Below are positions 51,048 to 61,739 of a DNA stretch of 64,000 nt, piece after piece. The stretch covers positions 682,001 to 746,000 of the forward strand of contig CAMRHE010000330.1 of NCBI GenBank assembly GCA_947044405.1. Direction: 5' to 3'. The position numbers and the translations under genes are program-made. Positions within the stretch are counted from its first letter, which is position 1; each line of letters opens with the position of its first letter. The stretch comes from Leptodactylus fallax. Taxonomy: Eukaryota; Chordata; Amphibia; Anura; Leptodactylidae. A model generated the notes under the pieces. It saw only the letters and a list, made by a program, of their open reading frames with translations, was not told the origin of the DNA and did no database searches.

Positions 51048-53639
51048 GGCTCTGTGCACACCACCATGCACTTTGTCAGTTTGCTAGCTGTGTTTTTCAC
51101 ACGATAGGCTCACACGCCAGACCTCTAAAACAGCAGTTACTCACGGACGGTCCCATTTCAAAATTGGAAGTGGCGGCGAAAAAAAAAGTCCTTAGTGCAG
51201 GAATTTTCTCTCTGCTGGTTTTTGGCAATTTCTGCGAAGGAGTCTCCAATGGAGACTCCAGCACAGATGTGAACCCAGCTTGACCCATTCATCTCTATGT
51301 CCCCATACACATGCTGTGTATTACCGCAGGTCTGTGTATACAGCAGTGAGCCCGTTTCAAAAGTCAGGACTGGTCCTATACCTGAATGTTGCCGCTTTCT
51401 AGCGGTATATAATACCACCCATCTCCGAGGTCATGAAAGGTCCTCTTTAATAAATATGCCCCTTTGTGTAGTATATGAAAATATCTCTATATAGTCCCTG
51501 AGCACAGCTGAACAAACATAGTTGTATGCGAGCATTGTATAGGTTTAATAATGTTATATTATACAATACTATTTGACTTCCTGAACAGGATCACATCCAT
51601 CATCCTTCCTTCACAAAAAATATCCCAAAATCTGCAGTTACTGTATTGTACAGAGAGCACCATCTGCAGCGCTCCTGGATGAGGCTGCAGATCTGTGAGT
51701 CAGACAGAAAAGTTTTCATGCCATTTAATAGGCGATAAAAGCTGTACACTGGGACCCATGTGAGGATTTCTAAAAATATCTAATCCCTTCAAATAAAAGA
51801 CGTCAACAAGGATTGTTATAAGAATTATCAATGACTAACAAATCCTGGGTGCCATAAAAATGAGAAGAATTTTGCAAGACCCTCTCATCCACAGCTGATC
51901 ACCGCGTAAGGATTAACTAAACCTTGACATTGTGGATGTTTTGTTCAAGTATTGTATAATATATCTGGAATTTTAGATGATTCATTAACAATGTGCATCT
52001 ATAGATGTACAGAATATCAGTCCTTATTTTAGCAAGCGTTTTCACCTACAGTCAAATAATTGTCCCTGTCAAAATTAGTCATCACCTTCTGTCAATTGAG
52101 TCAAAATGATCATCAGCCTTAAAGGGGTTGTTCAGGCTAAAATGTTATTTTTTAATTAGGTTGGGGGAGGTGAAAAAAAAATAAATAAAAAACATACTCA
52201 CCTGTCCACGGTTCTCTGGTGTTTCCCAGCACGGTCCGGTCCTGCAGTTCCTTTGTTTTCTTCTGGAAGAAGTCCCCACCGCTGAGGGGACATCACAATA
52301 TAGTTGTTATTACAGCTCCCATAAAATTGGTGTGGGTCTTGTTAATCATGAGAATGGGGGTCCCGTGTCCCCAATTTTAATGAAGTGACTGTTGCTCATG
52401 TGTGTTGTGACTACATTTATAGTGTACCTCCAGTGATAAACAACTTTTCATAAATGAATAGTACAGGTGAATATAAGAAACTTTGTAATACATCAGTAAT
52501 ATTACAGCTTCACACATAAAGCTCTATGGAGCAGGGAGAGGTGGAGTAGGATTCTCCCGCCAGCTAGTTAATAGATTTATTGCCTCATTCTGTGCTCTCC
52601 TTGTCTCTTATCTACAGCCTAGCAGTGTTAAAAAGCAAGGAATAGCAGAATGTAACAGCAGCAATTATTTGAGTGTCTTTTCTATCCCCCTCCTCTCTTC
52701 ATAGACTAATATGGCGAAAGTAACTGCCTGAAAAGGGGATAAGAAAACAAATAATTGCAATCAGACAATTATTAATAATAATAATTCTTAACCCCATTTC
52801 ATAGGGTTCAAAATCTGACAATATAGAATAACAAACAAGTCATATAGTAGAAGTAAGGAGCCTTCTACAAGGAGGAAACAGGTGAAATAAAAGGTAAAAG
52901 TGCTTGTCTTGTAGAATGGTCCAGCCATACACATAAATCTGTATGAGCCAGTAACCAGACAGTGTATGCCCAGATATGAACAGCCTTTAGGTCTGTCTGG
53001 CTGGATCAGAAAGTCCAATCTATGTATTTTCTGGGTTTCCCACCCAAATTCAGTCTGGAAACCTGGACTCCATGAACCATAGTGATGTATGATGCCAGGA
53101 GTCCCTGCCTCCCCGCAACTCTACCACCCATACTGTATGTGGTATAGGACAGCAGAGCTGCAGGGAAACAGGGACTCCTGGCATCATACATAACTATGAT
53201 GCCAATGTATGGACCAGATTTTCTGGTCTGGATTCGTCCATGTGCATTGAGTGTATGGAGTGTAGGGATCAATGTTGTATAAAAGGATCAGGTTCTGAAG
53301 AATAGTGTAGTAATAGTGAAGAAGGGGGGAAATGGTGAAGGGTTAAATAAATGTGAAAGGCCTACCTAAAAAGATGGTTTTTGGGGAGGCAGGCTTAAAA
53401 TGATGACTATTGGGAAGCAAACTGATCCTCATGGGTAGTGGTTTCCAAAGAGGGGAGTCGAAGATTCAGATTATGGAGGATGTAAGTCTTATATCATTGA
53501 CAGAATGGAGAGCACAAGTTGGGGGGTGAAAATAAAGACCCAGATCAGGTCTGTAGCTATATTCCTCCTGCAACTAGGGCTAAATGTACCAGCCCGTTAC
53601 AGGGGAAATCAGCCTCCCCCCCCAAAAAAAAAAAAAAAA

Positions 53640-53757
53640 ATGTTCAGATGTCACCAAAGGTCTAAAATGACCTTATGGGGACACAATGTAAAAAAAAGTG
53701 ATCAGATGTCCCCAAAGTCTGTAGTGACCTTATGGGGACACAATGTAAAAACAAAGA
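53640..53757. repeat. Two-copy ~58-bp tandem duplication
   Basis: 'cagatgtc.ccaaag.tct' plus 'gaccttatggggacacaatg' plus 'taaaaa' occurs twice in succession, with a few differences between copies. Confidence 0.85.
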
Positions 53758-54143
53758 AAGAAAAAAGTAGAAAAGTAAAAAATTGAAATTAAAGTAAAAT
53801 AATGAAAAAAATAAATAAAATAATAGACCAATAACACGCCCTTATTACAGGTTATAGCCCCACCCCTGACGACACAACATAAAATAAAAACTACCGTAAC
53901 GGAGAGGAAAAACTATTTTATAGAGTTTTTTAGTAGCACTTTGTGCTATTAAATTTAAAAAAAATGAAAAGTGAAAATCAGACCCGTTTTCCCTCCTCTT
54001 TTGTTTATATTTTCCCAGATATAAAAAAATTAAAAAAATATGCAAAAATAAAAACAACATAAAAATAAAGCCTTATATGTCAACGAAAAAAGACGCAGCA
54101 GGAATTAGTTGAACAACGGAAATGATAAAAATGTTATAGCCCT

Positions 54144-54722
54144 TGTGATGATTCTGCCTAAATATGGCCATAACTCAGAGAGGTATTTTGGTCTCTGGGT
54201 AGCGTATTTCTCTCTAGTTCCATTTATTCATACTGTGTGCAGCTATGAGCCTAGGTGTATATTGGCAGTAGTGGCAACACTGGAACAATAGGGCTCCATT
54301 GAATTCATACACAGTCCTGGCTGATCAAACAAACATGCATTGTCCAGCTGCACTGGTTGACCAGATATGGCTGATAACATTGTATCAGGTCATTTGATCT
54401 CATCTACATACAAAAGATCTGGACTTGATTGCATTAACTCATCAGACATGCTGTTGCCGGTAACCTCATTCTGGGAGGTGGCATAAAGGGTATATAGGAT
54501 GAGGTAAGAGGTCTGTGGGAGGAGATTATGCTATGGAGATGATGCTATAGGGATTATGCTATGGAGATTGGGCTGAGACCATCACAGACTACAGAGTTGT
54601 TACAGACAGACCATGAGGAGATTTTTGTGATGAGACTATCGGATTAATTCTGAGAGACCACTGTAAAGAGCATGCAGGCTGGATTATTGTACTGTGATGC
54701 CACATGCTAGGAGTTAATGCCA
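54144..54722 (+). mobile_element. 5' LTR of a Ty3/gypsy-type retrotransposon, left part
   Basis: The sequence from tgtgatgattctgcc to gttaatgcca is repeated almost without change from 63,110 onward, which identifies it as a long terminal repeat. The LTR starts TGTG and, counting its right part at 60,164-60,518, ends CA, for a total of about 934 bp. A TATATA box lies at 54,491. Substitutions between the two LTRs number only about seven over ~890 comparable bases, plus one 6-bp indel, so the insertion is fairly young. The LTR is interrupted at 54,722 by the LINE described below. Confidence 0.93.
54616..54722 (+). repeat. Target-site duplication of the LINE, left copy (107 bp)
   Basis: The stretch from aggagatttttgtgatga to gttaatgcca is present once in the intact 3' LTR but twice around the LINE (54,616-54,722 and 60,057-60,163), with three substitutions between the two copies. 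It is therefore a target-site duplication of 107 bp. Confidence 0.92.
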
Positions 54723-56071
54723 TCACGGGGATCTTCTTCGTGACCTTTGCCACTGTAGATATCTGCCGGAGATATTGGGATGCGGTTAGATCGGCGATTC
54801 CGGGGTCCCCTCTCAGCAGGTTCGTGGGCAGTTGTCCTGTCCAGCACAACGAGAGGAGGATCACGGTCTCAATGAGAAATCCGCATACCCCAGGAAGCGA
54901 CATGGCCACTTTCCTGGGTCGATACTGTACGGTTATCAAGGAACCCTCCAAGATACTGAACAGTCTCGGCTTTTGGATATCCAAGTGGTCTGTCATTGTG
55001 AGGCTCCACAGGGACCCCTGCAGTCCAGATGGCCTCCAGCATCTGCCCCCGACCTTTTCGCTTGGGAACTCTTATGGCCTGATCAACTACTCGGATATGC
55101 CAAAACTCTGCCGGAGGTGTGGCGAGGCTGGGCACGTTGGCAAGGACTGCAAAGAGAACGCATGTCGGAATTGTCGGACGGTGGGGCACGAGACCAAGGA
55201 CTGCCCGCGGAGGAAGACCTGCAACCTCTGCGGGGGAGGCAGACCACGCCTACAAGGGATGTCCCAAGAGATCGTGGGCGAAGGTAGCGGCGGATTTCGC
55301 GGCCACCGCCAGCCACCCTGGCCAAGAAGACACCGCAGCCCAAGCCCCAAGACAAGAAGAAGCCGCAGCCGAAGCCATCTGGGAAGCAGCAGCAGCAGCC
55401 GACCGGGAAGCAGCAGCCCCCCAAGAAGCCGCAGCAGCAGCTCCCCAAGAAGGCCCAGCAGCAGCAACAGACCAAGCCGGCCAGCCAGCCATCTGGAACA
55501 GGTAAGGGGGGCGAAAGCCACACCCCCCTCCCCTCACCGTCCCCACCACTGAGGAGCTCCCACTCCTTCTCCCCATTTCCTCAGTGGCCACCCCTGCCCC
55601 CCCTCGCCCAGCCCTGCCCCAGCCCACGCCCCCGGCCACGCCAGCCCCAGCAGCACTAACCGTCCTTCCTCCAGCTGCTGTGGTCCCCTCTCTGGAGGAG
55701 TCTCCCCCCCCTCCCCCTCTCCCCTTTCTCTCGTTTCAGATGGCGGACACTGGAAGAGGAGGATGAGCGAGGAGTCTTGTTCAAACGAGACTGCCGATAA
55801 GAGGATCGCGGTCGAGGCCCTGGTAGAGACCCCCGAAGACACCTCTGAGGAGGCCCTCGCCAGGCGCCAGGAGCTGGAGGAGATGGTGGACCACCTGGTG
55901 GCGGACCCGATCCCCATCGACATCCGTGAGATCCTGGACCTCAGCGAGTTGGAATTGGGAGAGATGGACGTGTCCGCGCCTTCGAACGCCCTGAGTGAGA
56001 TCGATGAGACCCTGCGGGACCTGATGCCTGCGGGATCCTTGGAAGAACCCCCTCCGGACGGGGGGCGGTAA
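54723..56071 (+). pseudogene. LINE ORF1 remnant with zinc knuckles
   Basis: A reading frame entering from the LTR covers an RNA-binding-like region (FVTFATVDICRRYW, ITVSMRNPHTPGSD) followed by CRRCGEAGHVGKDC and CRNCRTVGHETKDC, two CCHC knuckles. A third knuckle is split by a frameshift near 55,240 and continues in another frame (ADHAYKGCPKRSW). The tail is Ala/Gln/Pro/Ser-rich low complexity (55,330-55,740), followed by an acidic segment ending at 56,071. The family function is RNA binding and chaperoning during retrotransposition. The 5' part of the gene is missing and at least two frameshifts are present. Confidence 0.85.
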
Positions 56072-56121
56072 GTAGACAGTTACTGTCTTGAAGGTTTAAT
56101 CTTTCTTTTTTCTCTTTACAA

Positions 56122-56874
56122 ATGGCGGGAATCAACATCCTTACCATCAACGTGAGGAGTATCAAAGACAAGACTAAACGTCAGACGGTCCTGTCCTTCG
56201 TGGATTCGGTGAAGAACGCTAATGTCATTTTGTTGCAGGAATGCTCTCTCCCTTCTCTTAGGTCCTACAGCCACCTCTGCAGGGAGTGGAGCCACGGTCT
56301 GTCCTACTGGTCCGGTGGAGGCGACTGCAAGTCCACAGGTATCGCCGTGCTCATCCGAGGTAATGCCTTCACGCTTGAAACCTACCGGGAGCTCGTCTGT
56401 GGCCGTCTTATGGTCATAGACGGGACCTGGGCAGGGGAGCCAATTAGGCTCATCAACGTGTACGCATCTCCTCAGAAGCATGAGCGTATGGAACTTTTCC
56501 AGATCCTGCGCACTCAGCTCACCACCACCAGGGCAGTGGTTCTGGATGGGGATTTCAACTGTCCTGTGGAGGGCGACGGGAGAAGCTCCTCAACATCAGC
56601 GAAGCTGGACAAGACATCTAAACTGCTGATCGAGATGGTGACCGAAGCCTCTCTGAAGGACGCGGTGGGTTCCATGGGGCCGGCATCAGTGAATTACACT
56701 TGGTGTCGCCTGGATGGCTCAACTCGTTCTAGGATTGACTTTGTGTTCACCTCTCGGTCAGTAGCCCAGGTAAGACACTCTATGGTCCCTTGCTTTTTCT
56801 CTGACCACAGGGGCATTCTCTTTGAAGGGACGCTGGGGAACGGTTTCGCACCGGAACGGGGTCCTGGAAATTGA
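56122..56874 (+). pseudogene. LINE ORF2, endonuclease domain
   Basis: The frame opens MAGINILTINVRSI and shows the APE-type endonuclease signatures in order: the Asn of TINVRS, LLQECS with the metal-binding Glu, VLDGDFNCP, SRIDFVF and the terminal SDHRG. These would nick target DNA to prime reverse transcription. All key residues are intact. The frame ends at 56,874, and a frameshift near 56,850-56,865 separates it from the next segment, which begins NCSLLENEELL. An ATG directly after 50 bases of linker from ORF1 is the likely ORF2 start. Confidence 0.9.
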
Positions 56875-57590
56875 ATTGCTCCCTGCTGGAAAATGAGGAA
56901 CTGCTAGCGGAACTTAGAGATGTTTACTTGCTTCTTCGTAACGACAAGTTTTCTTTCAACAGGTTGTCGGATTGGTGGGAATATGTGAAAATCAACATCC
57001 GTTGTTTCTTACAGGCGAGAGGCCGTCAGCAGGCGGCCCGGCGCAAGAGTGACCTGAAGGAGATGCAGCGCGAGCTTCGTTCCCTTCAAGATCTCGAGCG
57101 TTGTGGCTGGGACGTCAGGGGCATGCTGGAGGAGACCAAGAGGGGCCTCAAGAGGCACTTCGAGGAGGAATCGTGGCAGGTCATCTTCCGTTCCAAGGTG
57201 GAGCAGCTGGAGAAAGGTGAGAAGTGTAATTCTTTCTTTTTCAGGAAGCTCCACTTAGGACACACGCCTGTTACAGAGATGAAGGATGGAGACGGAAACA
57301 TCAGACGGGGGAAGACGGAAGTGATGGGAGTCGTCCACGACTACTACCGCGACCTCTACTCCTCGAAGCCCACCGACGAAGGCGCTGAAGAAGAGTTCCT
57401 GTCAGGTATCACTAACACCCTTTAACCTACAGGTGCTGCTACGCTTGACGCCCCTTTGACGGTGGCGGAAGTGCACACTGCTGCCAAATCCTTTAGAACC
57501 GGAAGGACCCCGGGCAGTGACGGTCTCCCGGTGGAGCTATACGTAGCTCTGGGGGGATCTGATCTGCCCGGATCTGAAAGATCTCTATGA
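56871..57590 (+). pseudogene. LINE ORF2, linker between endonuclease and reverse transcriptase
   Basis: This open frame is rich in Arg, Glu and Leu, probably helical (DLERCGWDVRGML, EKGEKCNSFFFRKLH). It resembles the segment that precedes the reverse transcriptase in L1-group LINEs. It ends at a stop after ITNTL at 57,425. The first reverse transcriptase block (RTGRTPGSDGLPVELY at about 57,500-57,545) continues in a different frame, and a further shift follows before 57,595. Confidence 0.8.
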
Positions 57591-57594
57591 GGAG

Positions 57595-59277
57595 ATGATA
57601 GCGGAGGGTACCATGCCGCCGTCACTGCGGGAGGGACTGGTCACTATCCTGTACAAGCGGAAGGGAGAACGATGCGAGCTGAAGAATTGGCGACCCATCA
57701 CTCTTCTCAACATGGACTACAAGATCCTGGCGAAGATTCTGGCTACGAGACTGAAGGCTGTTGTCGGCACGATCATCCATCCAGACCAAACTTGTGGGAT
57801 TCCAGGTCGTAGGATCGCGGACAGCTTGGCCATAGTGAGAGACACATTGCACTACATCGGAGACCGCCGTGCACATGCGGCCCTGATCAGCCTGGATCAG
57901 GAGAAGGCCTTCGATCGTGTCTCTCACACCTTCATGGCCAAGGCACTCCGCCAACTTGGTATGGGTAAGATGTTTTGTCGTTATGTCAGCCTGATGTATT
58001 TTGATATTCACAGCTCGGTGATGGTGAACGGCTGGAAGACTGACTCCTTTCCTGTTAGCTCTGGAGTCAGACAAGGCTGTCCTCTGTCACCTCTCCTTTT
58101 TGTTTGTGTCATAGAGCTCTTCGCGGAGTCTATCTGGCAGAATCGAGAGATCAGAGGAATCGCCGCACCGGGAGCAGGTGGATATGAGGTGAAGTGTTCC
58201 TTGTACATGGACGATGTGACTGTCTTCTGCGCCGATGAGGCGTCGGTGTCAACACTCTTCCGGACCTGCGAGCGCTTCGGCCAGGCTTCGGGGGCAAAAG
58301 TCAACTGCGGAAAGTCAGAAGCCATGCTCTTCGGGGCGTGGCAGCTGGCCTCCCCTGCTGTCTTTCCTTTCACAGTTAATCCGGACTTCATCAAGATCCT
58401 GGGAGTCTGGTTCGGGAAGGAAGGTGCGGCCCTGAAGTCCTGGGTCGAACGTCTGAAGAAGGTCAATCAGAGGATTGGACTGTGGAGTCTCCGGAACCTT
58501 ACCATCGAAGGGAAAGCGCTGGTCCTGAGAAACGTGATCTTGCCTGTACTCCAGTACACGGCACAGGCATGGCCGCCGCTGGCAACGGTGTCGAGGGCCA
58601 TCACCAGGACCGTCTTCCACTTCATCTGGGGCTCCAAGATGGATCGGGTGAAGCGGACACGCATGTACAAGAGTCATCTGAAGGGAGGTAAGAATATCCC
58701 AGATATTCCGGCTTTACTAAGGATTGCTTTTGTTTGTGACTGTGTTCGCAGAACCCTGAGGACAGCTAACGGATCCGCGGGGATGACCATGTCGCCCTTG
58801 TTCCTGCTACCCCTCTGGAGAGGACTCGGCTGGGAGAAGTGGGACAGCTCCATCCCTTACAACTGGACCGTCCCGTGGTTCTACGCAGACGTGACCAGAT
58901 TCGTGAGGGAGTTCCAACTGGAGGGTCTGAAGCCGGATCTATGGAAAACGAAGACGATTCACAAGTTCATCCGAGCGAGGGATTCGTTGGAGGAGGTGCC
59001 AGCTCTGCCAGCGAGTACAGTGGAGGTCGTTTGGGAAAACATCTCTTCAAACTCGCTGACCAACGGACACAAGGACCTGTCGTGGATGGCTGTCGGAGGA
59101 GGACTCCCAACGAGGTCGTTCATGCACGCCCGCAACCTGAGCAGGACGAGGTATTGCCCACGGTGCCCCTACAAGGAGGAAACATCTCTGCACATCTTTT
59201 GGGAGTGCCCGTTCGCTCAGGGTCTGTTGGATGAGCTGGAGGAAGAATTCGAGGACTGCGTCCCAGGAGGGGTCTGA
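57595..59277 (+). pseudogene. LINE ORF2, reverse transcriptase and C-terminal zinc motif
   Basis: The frame is open for 560 codons. Landmarks in order are NWRPITLLNMDYKIL, IHPDQTCGIPGR, SLDQEKAFDRVSH (motif A), SSGVRQGCPLSPLL (motif B), LYMDDVTVFC (motif C, YMDD instead of the common FADD), KSEAMLFG and LGVWFG. Near the end, CPRCPYKEETSLHIFWEC forms the C-x2-C-x8-H-x4-C motif found in this group. A frameshift at about 59,270 and later stops (about 59,378 and 59,509) break the last 80 codons. All catalytic Asp residues remain, but upstream shifts make ORF2 untranslatable as a whole. Confidence 0.92.
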
Positions 59278-59509
59278 CGTACCACGCGGTGCTGTATGGA
59301 CTTTTCCAGGGGACTCACGCAGAGACTGACATCCAGGCGGCCTGGCGCCTTGTGAACTGCTTCAAGGATGCCATCTGATTCGCCAGGAAAAGACTGATTT
59401 TGCGGAGGGAGAGTGTCTCCTTCCAGGATTGTTGCAGACTGATCCACAGTCTGCAACGGGACTATTCGATCTTGGATAGCCTGGCCGGCGAAGAGGAGGA
59501 AGAGGACTG

Positions 59510-60056
59510 ATCCACCACCATCGGCGGCGACGTTCTCCCCCTCCCCTCTCCCCTCATGTGTGTTGTGTTATTCAATAAATCTTCGGGCCTTGTGATTACC
59601 CCCTACCTTTTCCCCTCTCTCCTCTCCCCCTTCCATCACATGTACTGTATGCTTTTTGTTTAACCTTGTTTTTCAGAAATGTATGCTATGTAGGGTAGGA
59701 AGTAGTGGTAGTATAGGGAGTGTATCATTGCCTGTATTTTACCTGTCCTGCCCCCTTGTGTGTTGTGGTCTCAAATAAAGCTTCGGGCCTGTGACCTCCC
59801 CTCCCTTTCCCCCCTCTGTTTGTCACAGTTCTGTGCTTTATGTTTTGATCAATGTTAGAGTAGGTTTGTAGTGCAGCATGTTAGGTAGGAATAAAATGCA
59901 TTTCCCGCCGTATGCTGCGCCACATCCCTTAAGGATGACTCTTAGTCATTGATTGTGGATTTGTAACTCAGTGCGCTGCGTCGCAAACCCTTTGTTATTC
60001 CTTGTGGAAATAAGATGTGTTGTCAATAAAGAGTTTTTGTTCAATCAAAAAAAATT
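59510..60056 (+). repeat. LINE 3' untranslated region with internal duplication
   Basis: The phrase 'caataaatcttcgggccttg' with a pyrimidine-rich run and 'tgtactgtatgctttttgtt' (about 59,572-59,665) is repeated as 'caaataaagcttcgggcctg' and 'ttctgtgctttatgttttg' at about 59,772-59,850. The unit is therefore about 200 bp and duplicated. A third AATAAA-like box (caataaagag) precedes the A-rich end. Confidence 0.75.
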
Positions 60057-60163
60057 AGGAGATTTTTGTGATGAAACTATCGGATTAATGCTGAGAGACC
60101 ATTGTAAAGAGCATGCAGGCTGGATTATTGTACTGTGATGCCACATGCTAGGAGTTAATGCCA
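60057..60163 (+). repeat. Target-site duplication of the LINE, right copy (107 bp)
   Basis: This copy matches 54,616-54,722 with three substitutions (for example gaaactatcgg against gagactatcgg). The LTR sequence resumes seamlessly after it. Confidence 0.92.
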
Positions 60164-60518
60164 CTTGCCAAGAAGCCTCCACTGGTGATCTCCACATGCT
60201 ATGTGTGAGTGTTGGACTATAGAACCACATCAAGGACATTTGTGGTAAAGTAATCATTTCACCTTTATCCCATTTATTTTATTTGTACTGTATTTTGTAA
60301 CTAGTTAATGCTTGCATGTATCTGCATATCTGTTCTGAACTGTATATGTTAGATGTTAATACCGACCCATTTAGGGGTTAATAAATATATAAAATTTAGA
60401 AAGCTTGTCTTGTATTTATCTGGTGAACCCGACATTCACTGGCGGTGAGTGTGGTTTTTATATGAAAGAGGACTCAGGGTGTGGCCAAAGCGGTTTGGCG
60501 CACAGAGGAGCTTTCACA
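60164..60518 (+). mobile_element. 5' LTR, right part, with polyadenylation signal
   Basis: It continues the LTR after the LINE insertion and matches the 3' LTR at 63,690-64,000. An AATAAA lies at 60,380-60,385. The repeat ends at about 60,518 with ..ctttcaca. The 3' LTR cannot be followed that far because the window stops. Confidence 0.88.
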
Positions 60519-60519
60519 T

Positions 60520-60537
60520 TGGTGGCAGCGTGGTGGG
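60520..60537 (+). promoter_or_regulatory. Putative tRNA primer-binding site
   Basis: Two bases after the CA end of the LTR the sequence reads tggtggcagcgtggtggg. A TGG start directly after an LTR is the usual 3'-CCA complement of a primer tRNA. I cannot say which tRNA. Confidence 0.6.
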
Positions 60538-60722
60538 ATCTTAGGATAAACGGCGTGTTTTGGTGACCTTTATCACTCACATGCTGGGGATTGTAGTAAT
60601 CCTATGAGACAAGCTCGGTATTAAAGCAAGCATTAAGATACAGTGAAAGTTTGATACAGTGCTGTTCCCCCTCCCTTACTCTTTGTATTCTATCCTATCT
60701 TTTATTTGGCAAATACCAGTGG

Positions 60723-61739
60723 ATGGCTAGTGGGCTCAGAAGCAGAGCTCAAGAATTGCTGAACCAGGCTTTTGGAGATCCTGAGCGTATGGCTGAAATG
60801 GAGGCAGCCACAGCTATGCAGAGTCCTGATTTTGGGGCTAGGCCAGGAAGTGCAGCAAGCAGCCCGGTCCCAAGGATTACTTCACCAGGAGAGACCAGTA
60901 ACCCCAGCCTTGTGGGGGGAACGGTTTCATACTGGCAAATGGCCCTACAGCAAGTAGGCACCAGTAACCCTAACACATACCTGCAGGTGTTGGACCGTTT
61001 TCTGGAAGCTGTAGAACAAGAACGGCAGGCCGCAGAACGGCAGGCAGATCGTCAGGCAGCAGAACGGCAGGCAGATCGTCAGGCAGCAGAACGGCAGGCC
61101 GATCGTGAGGCAGCAGAACGAGAGCGGCAGGCAGCAGAACGGCAGGCTGATCGTGAGGCAGCAGAATGAGAGCGGCAGTTTCAGCTTGAGCTCAAAAGGA
61201 TGGAGCTCTCCCAGCAGGCACAAACCGCCCCTGCGCAAACTCCAACAACCCTGCACAGACCCTCAAGTTGGAACGAGAGGCCAGGCCGGAGTTCACCACA
61301 GCCGTCTGTCAGGTCGGGTGAGACAAACTATGCCCCGGGTGGTCCCTCCCCTGTCCTAAGAACTCTGGGCGCCCGGGTGACCTTTCTCAAACCCCAAGGG
61401 GAGGTGCGGCGGGGCCATGCCTGTAACCAGACAGGACATTTCAAGGAGGAGTGCCCCAACCGCCCTGAGAACTTCCCGGCTTCCCAAGCCACAGCAGGTG
61501 GCCCATCTGTGTATCTGGACGGGGGTGCAGGAAAAGGAATGCGGACTGTGGGACTATTGACTGATTTGCCTGCTAATGTACTGTTGGGATCTGATTTGGG
61601 ACCTATTGTGTTCCAATGTGGGGTGGGGAGCAACCCAATTTACTGTGATGGACTGTCTATGATTAATGTTGATAAGGTGTCTGTCATATCTGCAGAGAGG
61701 GCCCGTAACCCCCCTCTGAGATACTTCCCATGGCAGTAA
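60723..61739 (+). pseudogene. Truncated gag-like ORF with charged repeat and degenerate zinc knuckle
   Basis: From ATG 60,723 the frame encodes MASGLRSRAQELLNQAF, then an Arg/Gln/Ala/Glu repeat (RQADRQAAE-type units, about 61,020-61,165). It is stopped by TGA at 61,167. Neighbouring repeat units have CGA at the equivalent place, so this is a CpG-to-TpG type change. The same frame resumes and runs to 61,739. A capsid core normally expected after the charged region is not visible. ACNQTGHFKEEC retains three of the four CCHC zinc ligands; the first is Gly. NVLLGSDLG resembles the C-terminal part of a retropepsin, but no DTG or DSG active site is present. Both enzyme and capsid appear deleted. 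Confidence 0.8.

Larger units (their letters stand above)
48420..54143. other. Gene-free repeat-rich region
   Basis: No conserved coding segment was found. Identifiable items are a dispersed repeat at about 49,515-49,875, the third GGCCCCATGTGG-ended MITE at 50,740-51,047 and a 'catactcacctgtcc' element at about 52,122-52,300. A 60-bp tandem duplication lies at 53,640-53,757 and several poly(A) runs precede the LTR element. Confidence 0.6.
54723..60056 (+). mobile_element. Tx1-like (L1 group) LINE, 5'-truncated, inactive, 5.3 kb
   Basis: The element starts abruptly inside ORF1 and ends in a short A-rich tail (tcaatcaaaaaaaatt). It carries an ORF1 with CCHC zinc knuckles, then an ORF2 with APE-type endonuclease, reverse transcriptase with YMDD, and a C-terminal cysteine/histidine motif. 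Domain order and text resemble the Tx1 family known from Xenopus, which belongs to the L1 group. Several frameshifts break both ORFs. It sits inside the 5' LTR of the neighbouring retroelement, so it inserted later. The Tx1 assignment rests on remembered family features. Confidence 0.88.

Noticed and set aside
55083..55639. Long minus-strand frames rich in Leu, Gly and Ala opposite LINE ORF1
   Set aside because: They are shadows of the GC-rich, low-complexity ORF1 tail on the other strand.
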